Origin: Lateolabrax maculatus
Taxonomy: Eukaryota > Chordata > Actinopteri > Acropomatiformes > Lateolabracidae
Reading direction: 5' to 3'
Length of the DNA: 64,000 nucleotides
Assembly: GCA_031216445.1 (NCBI GenBank)
Contig: CM062218.1
Coordinates: forward strand, 6,965,001-7,029,000
Under the pieces are notes generated by a model. The model was not told where the DNA came from. It made no database searches and saw nothing but the letters and a program-made list of their open reading frames with translations. Position 1 is the stretch's first letter. Each line of letters opens with the position of its first letter. A program made the translations under genes and the position numbers. Of this stretch, positions 23,896-36,835 are shown one piece after another.

Positions 23896-26194
23896 ACTGA
23901 GTGATATTGCCTTGTCACTAGCACGGCCGAAAACTAATTCACATGAATGGAGGTCTATGTCAAAAATTCAATGTCTGTGCAACACAAGCTGACATTATAC
24001 AGAAGCAGGAGTGCCATTACATTATGTCACTGCAATTAGAACCAGTGAGGAAAATCAAACCTCCGGAGTGGAGGGGATCAAGAGGAATTTGTATTATTAT
24101 CCAATAGTTACTTTATATGTTTTAGCCATTTCAGCACAATGTCTTAAATGGTTACTGTCAAAACAGTTATGATAAGTAGGACTGTTTTCACAAATTGGAT
24201 TTGATTGGTACTGATTAGGGAGGTCCAATTATCATGTTAACATTTCAAAACTGGTGAATGAATGTAAATCTTAACACAGGATATATGAATTGAAGGTCTA
24301 CATGGCCTATTTAGCATGGAAAGTAATTACTCATGACAGACGGGATTAGAAGTAAGTAAAGGAATCTGCATGGGATGGGACACAATTGGCAGGAATGGGA
24401 CAAAACAATACTGGATATCTATTAATTTAATTCATATTTGGTTGTCTCGGCTGTAAAAACACTTGGCAACCCCTGTCTCTGGCCTGCCTGAGTCAACCTT
24501 ACCCTTCTTTTGCTCTACTGGATTTAAGGTTTGACTGGTTTAAGGGGACAGAGTAGATAGCAGCGTGAACGGTATTTCCTCAGCTTTCCTAAAAGCAAAG
24601 CAGTCTCAGAGCTGGTGTAATTCACCCCTTTGAGGCAGGTGAGCTCAGCTGGGTACTTCTTAGGATCAGAGGTTTTAGTGCTCAAAGATGCTTAGGAGGT
24701 AAATCATGTCTAAATGTTGTGAAGAAACTGCTGCAGTGTGTGGAATTTGTACCAATTTCATGTGGGCTTAATCTCCACCTGCGTTATCGTTCCATTTTAA
24801 AAGCATGAGTCATGTATAAAAAAGGTAATTGGGTCTTGATGTTTTAAAGCTTAATGACGCTTTTTACATTAGAGAAGGTAGAATAAACTAATCATGCAAC
24901 ATTTTTGCTTATTTGGGATGATCCACCAGGGAATTTGAACAATTTTAATTCCTTGGTTGAAAGTATAAACAAAGCTGGTCCAGGTTAGGAGTGTGCCTGC
25001 CTGGCTGCTATTGTAAATTGGTTGTTGAGTTTGTTTCAGACAAAAAGCAATTAAGCCATCACTGCTGCATAAAGAACAGCCCATTTGAGATGGAAGGAAA
25101 ATGTAATGACTGCTACTAACACGTTCTGATAATGAGAAAAGAGGTTTTTCCAGCACTCTGTTAGTAAAAGCAAAAGCTAACATGATGCAGAAATCAAGCA
25201 AAAGCCATAAAACAACAGATTAAAACTCCTACATCTCTCTGAAACATGATTCTTACTTAAGTTGTTTATGAAAACATACTGTATATGTGACGAAGAATTC
25301 TACAACAATCAAGGCTTATTTACACAAGACAGACAACTAACAGATTATGGAATAGATTTGTCTCTCCTTTGTAAAAGAACATTGATCACTTCATCTTGTT
25401 TATTAAGCACACTTTTTAAAGATTATAATTACGCCTTGATTCAGTTTCATCTGTTTTTGGTCCTTTTGGTCGGTGGAATTTAACTGGTTAGTTAAAGGAA
25501 TTTAAGTGTTTTTTTTTTAAAGCCTTTTCAATAAAATTAAAACTGATTTCACCTTTTTCAAACAAATTTCATGATTGCACTTATTTATATTAATAGCCTC
25601 AACATTTTGTTGACATTGATTCAGCCTTTTAATAAGGATTAGTGAGATTAAGATTCATCGATCAAGTTAAACTTTATAGTTTTACATCATGTGAGCACAC
25701 AGAGCATATTGTGAGTACATTATAGTACATTTCACCCCAAAGGACGACCACTCCCTAGCTCTGACAAAGCGTGTTCTACTTGGTTATTCAAACAAAGTAT
25801 CATTCTCAACAATAGTATCACTTGTAAGCCAATAAAATCTAAACATTCTGCTATAAAACCTCCAGCTGTCGCAGTTTTTTTTGGACATGATTGAGAGTTA
25901 TTGGCATGAGTCAGAAGACAGGCTAAGTTGTACAATGTGGAAAAGCTCCCAGCTCACCACGAACTTGTGGGACACACAAATGAGGACATATTAAATCTCT
26001 AACCATCTCAAAATATCTAATTTTGGCACTCAATTTTTTTTAAGAAGACATTGCAAATCAAAATTAACAAGACTACTACTACAGCTTGAATCCCTGTGAG
26101 GATCCCTGTGGGGCTGGCAAGTCAATAAAATACATGGGAACCGTGGATGTCTGTACACATTTTGTGCTGACAGATACTGAGATATGTCACTGGA

Positions 26195-26390
26195 TAAGTG
26201 AACACTTTGACATGCTGGATGTGCTAGATGAAAAGCGAAGAGATCGTCAATGTATGTGGGATTTATCGTCTGGGGGGTCATGAATGTCCGAACCAAATTA
26301 CATACCAATCAATCTAATAGCTGTTGAGATATTTCACTCAGGACCAACCAACAAATTGACCCTACAATCCCTGTAATCACGCTGGCTGAC
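26195..26390 (+). repeat. dispersed repeat family A, diverged 3' part
   Basis: Contains 'gtgctagatgaaaagcgaag', 'tctggggggtcatgaatgtc' and 'gctgttgagatatttcactc', matching the 3' half of the family but with many substitutions. Confidence 0.65.
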
Positions 26391-26682
26391 AGTACGTGCT
26401 CTCAGAAACCACCGCAAACAAAAGGTGATCGCTACAAAACTGTACAATTGCTGGTGGAATAATGCATGTTATAAAAATGTGACTGATACAACTTAGAATA
26501 GGTTAATATAACCTTCCACACACTGACAAACTCAATTTAGAGAAAATGACAAGCTGCTCACTTTGCCACTTAATCACAGAGTTTCTTGATTAAACGCTGT
26601 CTGATAATGAATGCCAATGTGCCACCTTGCTTCCTCTTGATAGGATTTAGAAATCATTTCATTCCCCTAGCACCCTCATATG

Positions 26683-26683
<1 letters not shown>

Positions 26684-26734
<51 letters not shown>
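26684..26734. repeat. (CA)25 microsatellite
   Basis: Uninterrupted CA dinucleotides. Confidence 0.95.
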
Positions 26735-26737
<3 letters not shown>

Positions 26738-27712
26738 TTCCCACTGCTAGACTGCTCATCTTCCCCAGCAATAGCCTGCAACATGATATTACCATCATTT
26801 CATTTAAATGCAGCCCGCTCTTTGGAGGTCCATTGAGGGAAAATGGAAGTTTTGTTTTTGATTAGAGTGCCTGTGATGGGAGCGTTTATAACCATTATAT
26901 ACTAATTAGATCTGAAGCTACGGGGAGGAAAAGTCATATGGATTTGTGCTCAGAGCCCATGGGAACGCTCCGTTCTCTGGGACTGGAATACTTATACTGG
27001 TGGTTTGAATTATGTTTTTTTTGCAGTGTTAAGGCTCTGTAACACTGACTGCATTTGCACTCATTCACTTTTCACTACACTGAGTATTCTGTGTTGTGAA
27101 ATATATGCAGTACCGTGAATAGTAAATGATTTCAGACACGTCTATACTGTTCACATGAAGATCAAGGATGAAGAGGAGAAGTTGAAAGATGTATGATTAA
27201 CGTTATAATAAAACACGTATACATTTCAATGAGAAGGTCCCAACAGGCCTCACTTTTTTTATTGTTTGATTATATATTCATCACAGAAAGAAGATACTTT
27301 TCAGCCGCTGAACTCCAGCAGACCTTTTTGAAGACCTGGCTTTGCACTGTTGCCTTTGTTCTCATAATCATTGCAGTGCTGCGTGATGAAAGCCTCATAT
27401 CTCCAAATATATCTCCCCAGGATGTTAAAACCAGGGGGCATGGAAGGGGATGTGTCTTTGAAGTCAAATCTGGATGGAGCAAAGCTGGGGATGATGTACA
27501 CTAGTGTTGTAGTCAGACTAAATATTTGTTAATGCTTAAATTACTATGTACATCACTGATCTGTAGTGGTGTGGAGAAACTGTCCTGACGACAGCAGTTG
27601 GTGGCAGCTGGAGCTCCGGAGAAGCCCCTTCACATTAATCTACTGGTGATGGATGCGGTGATTGCGTGTCCGACAGTGCAAGCCACTTCTGTGAGGCAAG
27701 GGTGTTTTTGGT

Positions 27713-27782
27713 GAGGACAGACTGGACAAATCATTAACAGCCAGGGCTCCCCCCCTGACTGTTAATGATCTGTCCAGTCCTC
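27713..27782. repeat. imperfect inverted repeat with 24-28 nt arms and an 18-nt loop
   Basis: Left arm 27713-27740 and right arm 27759-27782. Reverse-complementing the right arm gives the left arm apart from a 4-nt bulge (caga) and one mismatch. The loop is C-rich. Confidence 0.8.
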
Positions 27783-28889
27783 CCTGCAGTCAGAAGCTGC
27801 AGAGAACCGCTGAGCTGCTGGGCCTCGGAGATGCAGCGCTCTCTAAAAGGTCTTCCATATCTCAGCCATTCAAATCACGACACCTGACGTCGTGTTCAGA
27901 TATGAAGCAGAGCAGAGCAGAGCGTTCACTGCACTGGTTTCTCCGTCAGCCAGCGCAGGAACCTATGCACTGAAATAAAACCTGTTGGATTAACGTGAAC
28001 GAAACATGTAAATCGGTCGCACATATTAAAATCGTGCTTACTGAAAATGATTTATTCCTGTTCAATATACTGGATTCTTATTTGTTAAAGCTGTGGTAAG
28101 TAACTTTGGAGAAACCAGCAAGAGACACTAGATTTTCCCTTCAGGCCTCCCTCCAAAGCCACTCCACCAAAACCCATGAGCACAGACTGCCTGACTACTG
28201 CTGGAGTCCACAGGAGAGCATGGACATATATTTGCTTATTACAGGCCAGCCACAGATACTGGATTTTTTTTCCTTTTTCATCCGAGCGTTTGATTTATTC
28301 ATTGCGGTTGGGATGTAAAGAAAATATAACAAAAAAGGCTTCTAAGATAAATTGCCTAGCCTGCCTTTAAACTAACATGGCTTTTTCATGTCAACCTAAA
28401 ATGTATTTTAATATGTTCAGTATATTAAATTACTATCTGTTAAAGTAACAGGACTTCTGTATGTATTGTTATGTTTTCATTTTCAATCAACCTAATCTGC
28501 TCATGTAAGTCTCATGCCATTAAGATATAAAGCTTTGATATGTTTTGTTTTTCAATCTAAATTCTTGCTTCTGATTTCTTCTAAGTACAACATTTACTAC
28601 AGTACATTTTTTAAAGCAAATATGGCAATAAGCAGAAAAACACATTGTACAGTAGTTGAGTTCAGGAGGTTTGGTTAAGGTACCACCTATGTCACTCTGA
28701 GACAGCCCATCCAAGTGTTAATTCAACCATCTAAACAGGCATGTTAAAAAAGACAATTGTTAAAGACATTTGATTACCACTCACCACAGAGCCTTTCCTC
28801 ACATGTCTCCAACTCCATGAAGCATCACCCAAAGCTAAGCACAAGCCCATCAATGCCAAAATCGCCAAAATCACAGCTTCTGCACACAT

Positions 28890-29155
28890 TTTGTGAACTA
28901 ACTAACATTAGCAGATAAGGTTTTCAAATATACTGTATTTGAGGGATAATGTTAGCATGTCTAATGAATGGTAGCTGACATTTGCATCAGCATTAATTAA
29001 CTTCAGTTGCAGATAAACTGGATGACAAACGTGAGCATGCTTATGTGGCAAACTAAGATGGTGAACACGCTCAACATTATTTGTACTAACCATGACCACG
29101 TTGACCTTGTCATTGTGAGCATGTTCAGCATCAAAGACCTTGTGTAGACTCTCAG
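28890..29155 (-). repeat. dispersed repeat family A, diverged 5' part (orientation tentative)
   Basis: Holds 'gcaaactaagatggtgaaca', 'tcattgtgagcatgttcagc' and 'ttgtgtagactctcag', which match the part of the family seen at about 11685-11780. Confidence 0.55.
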
Positions 29156-30140
29156 TCTTGTTCTCCTTTCAGCGAAGACACACAAGGTTTTAACCGTTTG
29201 TCTTCCACAGAATGCACACTTGAGTTGGGTGGTGCGGCTCTGCTTATGTGATCCTCCGGGACGCAGACTGACCCTGAGCTCACAAACTCCTTGGCAGAGA
29301 TAACACAACATCTGATAAAAATGATGACATATTGAAAGAAACTCTCAAAATTCACATAAATCTGAATGCTATTAGTTGGTGAAGTGGAGGGAGTTGCTAC
29401 ATTAAGGTAGTGCTGTAGTAGCGTTTATGCAGTGCTCAGCACTCGAATATGCAGATAGAATGGCTGCCAAATATTTACTTTTATATGCACTATCTAATAT
29501 TAGAGATTGGTTTAAGTCATATTTGATTAGATGGTAAAGAAAATGTGTGACCATGAAACAACTTCTATGCCTGCCTGTACTACTTGTAACCTCAAACTGA
29601 GAATAGCTTTTAATTAAAATTCTTACCTGAAGCAACTGTAATGCATTACATCAATAAAATACTGTATGTTGACAACAGCTTTGATGCCAGCATTACTGTA
29701 CTTCTGATTAGTGGAGCTGACAACAAGCGCTTCAATCGTATACCCAAAATGCTACTGAAGTGACAGCCTGTGCAAACATTCAAGCAATGATGCAAAAATT
29801 GGCTCCTGGCAACTCAGCTATATTATTCTCTCATTAGATTTTCTCTGCGTCCATCACGGCCACTGATGCATTTTCATCATTTGTGACAGGAAACCTTTTT
29901 TTTAGTTGTTGTTATTCCGCCTGATAGATGTCCCCGTCTGCATGTCCAATCAGACCAAAATGACACTTTTTTTCCTTTGATTCCCTATCTTTATACTAAA
30001 GTGTGTTTTCTCAGGAAGACACAAAGTGTGTAGTTTTCATCCTGCTAATGATCAGCTGTGCTGCTCCCTCATTTTCATTGATCGAACCTGATGTGTTCAA
30101 TGTCTGAAAGCAGTGATCAACCGTATCAGAAGTGGCAAAC

Positions 30141-30236
30141 ATATATATTATTGACATATATATACACAAACATACATACACATATACACATATACACACA
30201 CACACACCCCCCCCCCCCCACACACACACATATATA
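30141..30236. repeat. compound (TA)/(CA) microsatellite with a C13 run
   Basis: AT, TACA and CA dinucleotide blocks with C13 at 30207-30219. Confidence 0.9.
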
Positions 30237-31257
30237 TTAGCATTTCAAATTGGTAAGTATGCAAAATCAAATCAAAGTTGATTATTAACTGACAGGAGAG
30301 TCAGAATTATAATGATGGGTATCAACATTATATGCAGCACTTTTTTGGCTGAGGTTTTGCGTGACACGGATTCACAAATTTAACAAGTGCTAAGTCCCAA
30401 GATTGACTTTTTGGGAACACTGCGTTTTCATGTGACAGCTGATAAGTTATGTGACACATCACCCTGCCGCGGCGGGCTTCAAACACTGTGAAGCATTCGC
30501 CTCTGTTTCTATTCTGATTCTTCACTCAAGCCTGTGCACACCTTTTCATCCGTCTCTGACTCAACCATTCAAGCCATAAAGAAGAAGAGCAAGACAACAT
30601 CACTGATTGAGCTTGAGCAACAACAAAAGAAGATAGATTCTAAGAAAAGACATTGCCCGTTCGACTCAACAGACGGGGCTTTCTGTTGCCTGCATGGCTG
30701 ATCTTTCTCCCTTTGTGTCCTTTTGTCTCCTCCTCGCTCTTCTTCTCTTTCACTCGTCTCTCTACCTGCTGTTTTTAATGGCTGAGTGGAGGCAAGGGAA
30801 AAAGAGAGAGTGAGTGAGACAGACAGTGAAGAAAAGAAGGATGAGGAGGATGAGGAAGGAGGGGAGGGGGGAGGGGCTCCCGTCTCCAGGCAAGGCTTTA
30901 ATGAAGGAGGCTTTGAAGTTTGCTGTGATTGAGCAGCACCCGTGTCCTCTTCAAAAGGGACCAGCACCTCTCCGAGGACATGCCGTCGTTTCCTCTCCCT
31001 TCCCGTTTTCCATCCATCCCTCTTGATTTCCTTCCCTTTGTCTGTCAATTCCATGTGAGATCTTCACCTCCTCTTCCTCCTCTCTCCTGCAACTGGCTCC
31101 CTTTGACCACCAGCCCCCTCGCCTCCCCCCCCCCTCGCCAACCCCCTTCACCTCCTGTCCTCCTCTGTGATCAGGACATGGATCATGTCTCTACTTAACT
31201 AACCGTGGTGGTCCCATCATGTTAGCTTCAGGACTTTGAAGCCCATGACTGCAGGAC

Positions 31258-31279
31258 GGGGGGGGGGGGGGGGGGGGGG
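31258..31279. repeat. G22 homopolymer
   Basis: Twenty-two consecutive G, an unusually long run that is prone to sequencing error and can form G-quadruplexes. Confidence 0.9.
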
Positions 31280-32104
31280 TGTATGGAAAGAAGAAATGAG
31301 TGTGTGTGGTGTTGGCGGCGCTTGCGTGTGTGTTTCACCGTGGTTGCCTGGGTACACGTATCAATATGTATCAAAGACACACATTCAGACACACACATGC
31401 ACGCCCTCAGCATTCAGGAAGAGATAGTGATTCCCCTCCCATCATCCCACGGCACTGATACGACTCTGTTATCTCAGCAAAGTGGCTCTGTGGGCGATTT
31501 CGCCGCTGTCCACCCATCACTCCAACACTCCTACGCTCTTCCTCTTCCTCCTCTTCTTCCTGCAGGTCATCCTCGTCTCTTGCTTTCTCCTTTGCGGTGG
31601 CTCTCCATTTACCCTTCCCCCAGCTAATTGATCTGTACTCCACTGCATTGGGCTCCTGCCATATACAGTATATGATGACTCCTGCCTGAAGCAATCTATG
31701 AAGGCCATGTGTTATCAAAAGGAAGATAGTAGTATGCTGTATAACACTGTGCTGCACATGTTTTGCATTTGAACCGAGGGGAAGTTTATTTAGATTGCAA
31801 TATCTTTTGAGTGTGATGTAAACTATTATTACGTGCTGTGTATAGCAGCTATTTAAAAACACAGTGCTAGAGGTTTGGCATGTGTTTGCCCATGTACTAC
31901 AAGGAATAAATACAAGTAACATAAACTTTATGGCTACTAGTATGTGGAAAACAATGTCCTCATATTTTGGTCTGGGGCTTTTCTTTATTTCATGTTTCAT
32001 TGTGATTAGCCACTTACTTTCAATGAAGGGAAATCTTTATGCCACAACAAACAATTATGTTTGTATCAACAGTTTGTGGCAACTAACTGGGGAGTCAATA
32101 CACC

Positions 32105-32335
32105 TATGTGCAAAGTGAGGACCATAAAGATATAGTTTTTGGAGCATGGTGTTTGGCCTCCGCGCCCAACATCAGTGGCCGACCTTAATGCTCTTGTGGT
32201 TGAATTGGAGTAAATCTCTGCAGCCAGGGCCCAAAACCTTGTGGAAAGCTTTCCCAGAATAATGGAAAGTAGCAGCATATTTAATGGCTAGGGTCCATTT
32301 TGTTTTTTGACCATGTAGTTTATACAGTCATTGGT
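32105..32335 (+). pseudogene. Tc1/mariner-like transposon remnant, 3' end of transposase
   Basis: In one frame the + strand reads RPTSVADLNALVVELE, a stop, then ISAARAQNLVESFPRIMES. This is the typical C-terminal part of fish Tc1-like transposases (a ..DLTNALLDEW..QNLVESLPRR.. pattern). It is followed by 'gaccatgtagtttatacagt', resembling the terminal sequence after such genes. The upstream piece 'gtgcaaagtgaggaccataa' also fits but is separated by a deletion. The relic has in-frame stops, lacks the DDE catalytic region, and cannot be active. Confidence 0.7.
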
Positions 32336-32579
32336 TTCCATTAATCTATGTATGGTATAAAAATCTATTAGCATGATTGTGAAACTTGCTTGAGTTGTAT
32401 AATCTATCACAATAAAAATCTAATCTGTAGTCAGTCTCATTATCATTGGATGGTAATGCAGAGGGAACTTTTAAAATAAATTGTATAAACTGTATTGCCA
32501 ACCAATGATAAAAAGAACACACAGACTTGGTGTTCACTGGGATGGATTACACAAATTCAGCAAGTTTTAAGAGTCAGCT

Positions 32580-32912
32580 AACTCTTTTATGATGCTTTAA
32601 GGTGCTTGTTAGACCGTGCTTGTTGGTCGAGGTGGAGCTAGTAGCTAGTTAACTACTTTATACTGTTGGGTTTTTAAATCTATAACAATGCATTATATTT
32701 TATAAACTGGTAACATGTTCTGTAATTGGAATACTAATCGGAAAAGCAACTAGTAACTATAACTGTTAGCTGCGTAAAAACTATAATATTTCCCTCTGAA
32801 ATGTAGTGGACTAGAAGTATAAAGCAGCATAAAATAAAATACTCAAGTACAAGTAACTTAAAATTGTACCTAAGTACAGAACTTGAGTAAATGTACTTAC
32901 ATGCCACCACTG
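32580..32912 (+). mobile_element. hAT-like MITE, 3' half ending in CCACCACTG
   Basis: Contains 'gaaatgtagtggactagaag', 'tataaagcagcataaaataa', 'tactcaagtacaagtaactt' and 'gagtaaatgtacttac', ending 'ccaccactg'. This is a widespread teleost non-autonomous element with a CAGTGGTGG-type terminus. The opposite terminus was not found, so the copy is truncated. The 5' limit is approximate. Confidence 0.7.
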
Positions 32913-35024
32913 GAAACATTTGTTTGTCTACAAGAAACCTCCACAGGGCCCCGTTAAATTCAAATGTATTCACATCAACATTTCAAAAGAAACCTACAGT
33001 TCTGCCACATGCCATCAGTTTAGAATGTGACTTTAATTATATTATGACAGCATTTGACTCGCAGTCATGTGCTGTTGTGTTTGTTGGGGCCGAGGCTGGC
33101 ATGCGTGAATTTAACTCTGGATTTCACGGAGCGGACGGGAGGCCAGGGACGGTCAATCAGCCACTGGCAAGCTTAGTCTGTGTGATTACAGCCCCCTTCT
33201 CATCCAGGCCCTGTTTTTGCGGCGTGGCCAGCGAGAGATTAATGGGTTGAAAGAAAACATGAGCGCAGCGCTCTGGTTCACGCTCACCTCTCTGCCTCTG
33301 CCTACTTTGAGCGTGCCGCCCTCGCCCCCCGTTTCTCCCCTCTCTTCCTCAATCTCCCTTACAACCAGTTCAGAAAACCCTGCGCGCACTCAACTTTTTT
33401 TTTTGTGAAGGAGATCTTTGAAGGACGTCTTAATCACAAACGCTCCAGGTCTTGCTACTTACTGTGAAGCTAATCCTGCTATTTGACAGGGAATTTTGCA
33501 TAGTCAAACTTTTACAGTCAAATAAAACAGAGAAAATACATCAGAGTATTAAAGCTCTTTCCACTTGAGAACTTGTAACCTATAAAATTTGATTTGTGTC
33601 ACCAGTACTTAAAATATCTCAGAGACACATGAGATACCAGGTCAGTAATAACCTAAATTGGAGAAACACAGGCAGGAAAAAACTGAGGCATCTTCAGGCT
33701 GAAGAAAAAGATTTTTGTTTCTTTTTATGTTCCGTCTCCTCTCTGTCAGCTGCTCACAGAGGCAGTTGTCTGAGGTCTTGAGTCCCACCGTGCTGCAACT
33801 TTGATTGTTAACCTATAAATGATTCACTGAGTCATATTTTTAGGCCGTAGCCATTTTGAAGGATGTGTTTATCAAGTGACTTGTTCAGTGTGTGTCCATA
33901 GTCAAGTGGGCATGAATAAACGTATCTACCAATTTGTGGATTTCTCATCCTTTAGAGGGCGATATAATAATAATAAGGGATTTGTATGATGATACTGTGT
34001 TTTTTTAACAACATTTGTACCAACTGATCTTGCCAGTACTAGTAATTTGATGTGCAATATCAGTGTGGGAAGGCAATAGAAATTGTTTGTCATATCACTT
34101 CAATCCCAACGGCCACACAGGCACTTAACCAGCTTGGCGATGCAAAGTCATCTGTTATTCAATCTCTCTGTACATTACTCTGTGTTGTGTGTCGAAACAA
34201 GGTAATGTACAAAGCTACACCAAACTCACTGTTTAATCTGGTCAATGCAATGTCTGGTTTTATACTTTTTCATTGCAAATTATGTTTTTTTGTGGCAACA
34301 GAGACTTTCCCCTGCCTTGCTTTTGACAGGACGTTTTTCTTAGTAAAACACCAGAGAAATGGAGGATTTGCAGGAGAAATCTACAAAGGTAAGACGACTT
34401 GGTAAACATTTCTCCAAAAGGCTCCACACAAAGGACCAAATGATTGAACTGTTCCTTGTTTAGAGTTCCACCCTGGAGCCAGTATGTGGGCACTAATGTA
34501 CCTGTCACCAGAACTATGGACCACACTGAAGTCAGACGTCAAGGAGAGGACTTTCAGGGCAAACAACACAATTACCTGCCTCACACACTTGCACACACTC
34601 CCGACATGTGAAGACACGTAAGACAAAGTGAAGCCATGCAGTCATGTTTTACGGTGAATGGATGTAATACAGGTTTTGTTGTTTAGACCTTCACATAGTC
34701 TGAAAACGGCAGGTGTTACATTTGACATCTAAGCAGGGTAACGGTCTTCTGAGCGTCTTTAAAAGAGTTTGCTGCAGGGTCTCCATGTCAGGGGCTTTAT
34801 GTTGCAATGAGAGATTGATTAGTGTAAGAGGAAGGTCAATGAACCTCTCTTGTCCAAACAGAGGCTGTGGCTTTTAGCTGTTCAGCTTTTCACCTTGCTG
34901 ACTTTATGATACATGTTATTGGGTAGAAGTAAGTTTAAGAAAGTAAACTCAATTTAGTTGCTGCTAAATAAGGAGTTGCGAATTGGGAGGGGCCACCATT
35001 TCGTATTCCCCGTTTCAACGTGAC

Positions 35025-35260
35025 ATCTCTAGTGTTACTTTTTGAGAAATCATGTTTTGTCCATCAGTTTGGCATGGTGGACTGGTCTAAATACTACAAT
35101 ACCCATGAGCCTCATGCCTTTGCTATGGAGAAGAAGCCAAGTCAGTGGCACGACTTAGAGTTGTATCAAAGTCAAAACACTTTGTCTTTGCAGTTGGAAA
35201 CAAGCAAGCCATTAGTTGCTGAATTCATCCAAAACAGACCCAAAATGTAAAAGTCAATTG
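35025..35260 (+). repeat. dispersed repeat family D
   Basis: Contains 'gtttggcatggtggactggt', 'aatactacaatacccatgag', 'gaagaagccaagtcag', 'tttgcagttggaaacaag' and 'gctgaattcatccaaaacag'. The same order recurs at 54550. Confidence 0.7.
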
Positions 35261-35506
35261 ATTCAAGCTGTAGATTTGTACCATTTTCTCAACAGCTTCA
35301 TCTTCAGCTTTCGTAACACGAATTTTCACCAGGTAGATAGAAGGTGATGCTTTTGGGAAAAAACTAACATAGGGTTCATACAATGGATCATCTTTGACAT
35401 AAGATGCTTTTGGGAAACAAGGTCCTATTCCAGAGATGAAGAGCGAAAAAAAGAGAAAGTGACACATGAAAGCAAAGGAAATGGCTGAGCAACATAATCT
35501 AAGGAG

Positions 35507-35507
<1 letters not shown>

Positions 35508-35555
<48 letters not shown>
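35508..35555. repeat. (CA)24 microsatellite
   Basis: Uninterrupted CA dinucleotides. It creates a long but spurious minus-strand frame. Confidence 0.95.
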
Positions 35556-35558
<3 letters not shown>

Positions 35559-36835
35559 ACACATAAATCCACACACCACATGCACCACTCACAGGCACTG
35601 CTGTTTTCCTGTTTTGACTTATTGCTTTGCGATGCACTTTTCACCTCCAAAACATCATGAAAAATAAATACGTCCACCTCTTGCGCAAGACTGAGACTGC
35701 TGATAATCCAGAGAGCTGAAGATGGGCTCCGTGCACTTTTCTTCTTGTCCGAGTATATTACTGCTTTTTTTGTAACAATTACTTTGACGGGCAGCAGTTG
35801 TTGTACGCAATGACACTTCATGAAGAAAAGGAATGAGAGTTGAATGTACTCCTGGCTTCTCTATTGCTAGTTATTCAGATATGTCATACAGTTCACACGC
35901 TCTTTAATGGCCTTTTTTTCCTGTGTTTTCAGGTACCGAGCGCTCGTCTATTTATGATAATGCATTTCTGAGCTCCCCGGTTCTCTTATTACCCGAAGCT
36001 AGTGGTAACGACTGACTGTAAATCACATTTGTAGTGTGGGAAAGAGTGGGTGTTTGAATGTGAATAATCTTTTATTCCTCTATTTCTGTGAAAATATGAA
36101 TATAGTTTTTTCCTTTCATAGGAACATGAGATAATCTTCTACTGCTCTGCCTCCCTCTTGATATCTTCCCCTGCCTCCCTCCCTTCCTTCTCTCTCGTAG
36201 TTGTAAAACCCAGGCAGAATAACCAAGGCTCATACTCATGAATCACATGAATCTATATAAGGATGCCGTGTTGCTGAAAGAAAAGATAACCGCTGTAGAG
36301 ACCTCTCGCTTGTGATGTCACCCTCCTATTGGCGGGATAGTTCACGATATAAAAGACAAATAAATCCAGGAATCACAGATTGTTCTTGTTCTTAAATCGC
36401 AGCTTCAGAGTCATACTTTATTTTTTTAATCAACTCATAATGTTTGAGGAAAGCCACCATAAATAGATAAGGAAAGTTATTGCAATATCTATTTGTGCCC
36501 GTATATAGAAAACATCTCTCTGTAGGCTTTCATACGATGATCCCGGAGCTGTCAGGGTTAGAGAATGCTGGTATGTTATCACAGCAGTGTGATTAATAAT
36601 TTGGTGATTGTTCACTCACCAGCAATGTTCACAATACTAATATGAGATCTCCCAAAAGGCACGCGAGAAACATTGCATGCAACATCACACAATCCTCTTT
36701 TTTTTTTTTTTATAAAGTGGCTCAATCAATATTTTTATTTTAACAACGGATGAACGACTTAAATATCATTTAAAAGAGGCGTAGTGGATAGTGGACAGTG
36801 GCAAACCCAGAGAATCACCACAGTGTCCCTTTTAG

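Larger units (their letters stand above)
20831..32100. other. intergenic DNA downstream of sdc2, no gene recognised
   Basis: Both strands were read for exon-like segments and for carboxypeptidase Q peptides (the mammalian neighbour), without success. The stretch contains repeat copies (B at 21057; A at 23558, 26195 and 28890), a (CA)n run at 26684, an imperfect hairpin at 27713, purine-rich then pyrimidine-rich DNA at 30790-31160 and a G22 run at 31258. The 161-codon minus-strand frame at 30569-31054 is a by-product of the purine/pyrimidine tracts. Confidence 0.6.

Noticed and set aside
30569..31054. 161-codon minus-strand open frame
   Set aside because: Mostly Ser, Glu and Arg from purine/pyrimidine-biased DNA. 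Not a gene.
31407..32000. 197-codon minus-strand open frame
   Set aside because: It includes a low-complexity Glu-rich run from a CT-rich tract and no known motif. There is no sign of a start or promoter.
35225..35821. 198-codon minus-strand open frame
   Set aside because: It runs through the (CA)24 microsatellite, which reads as a Cys-Val repeat, and includes a family-D repeat.
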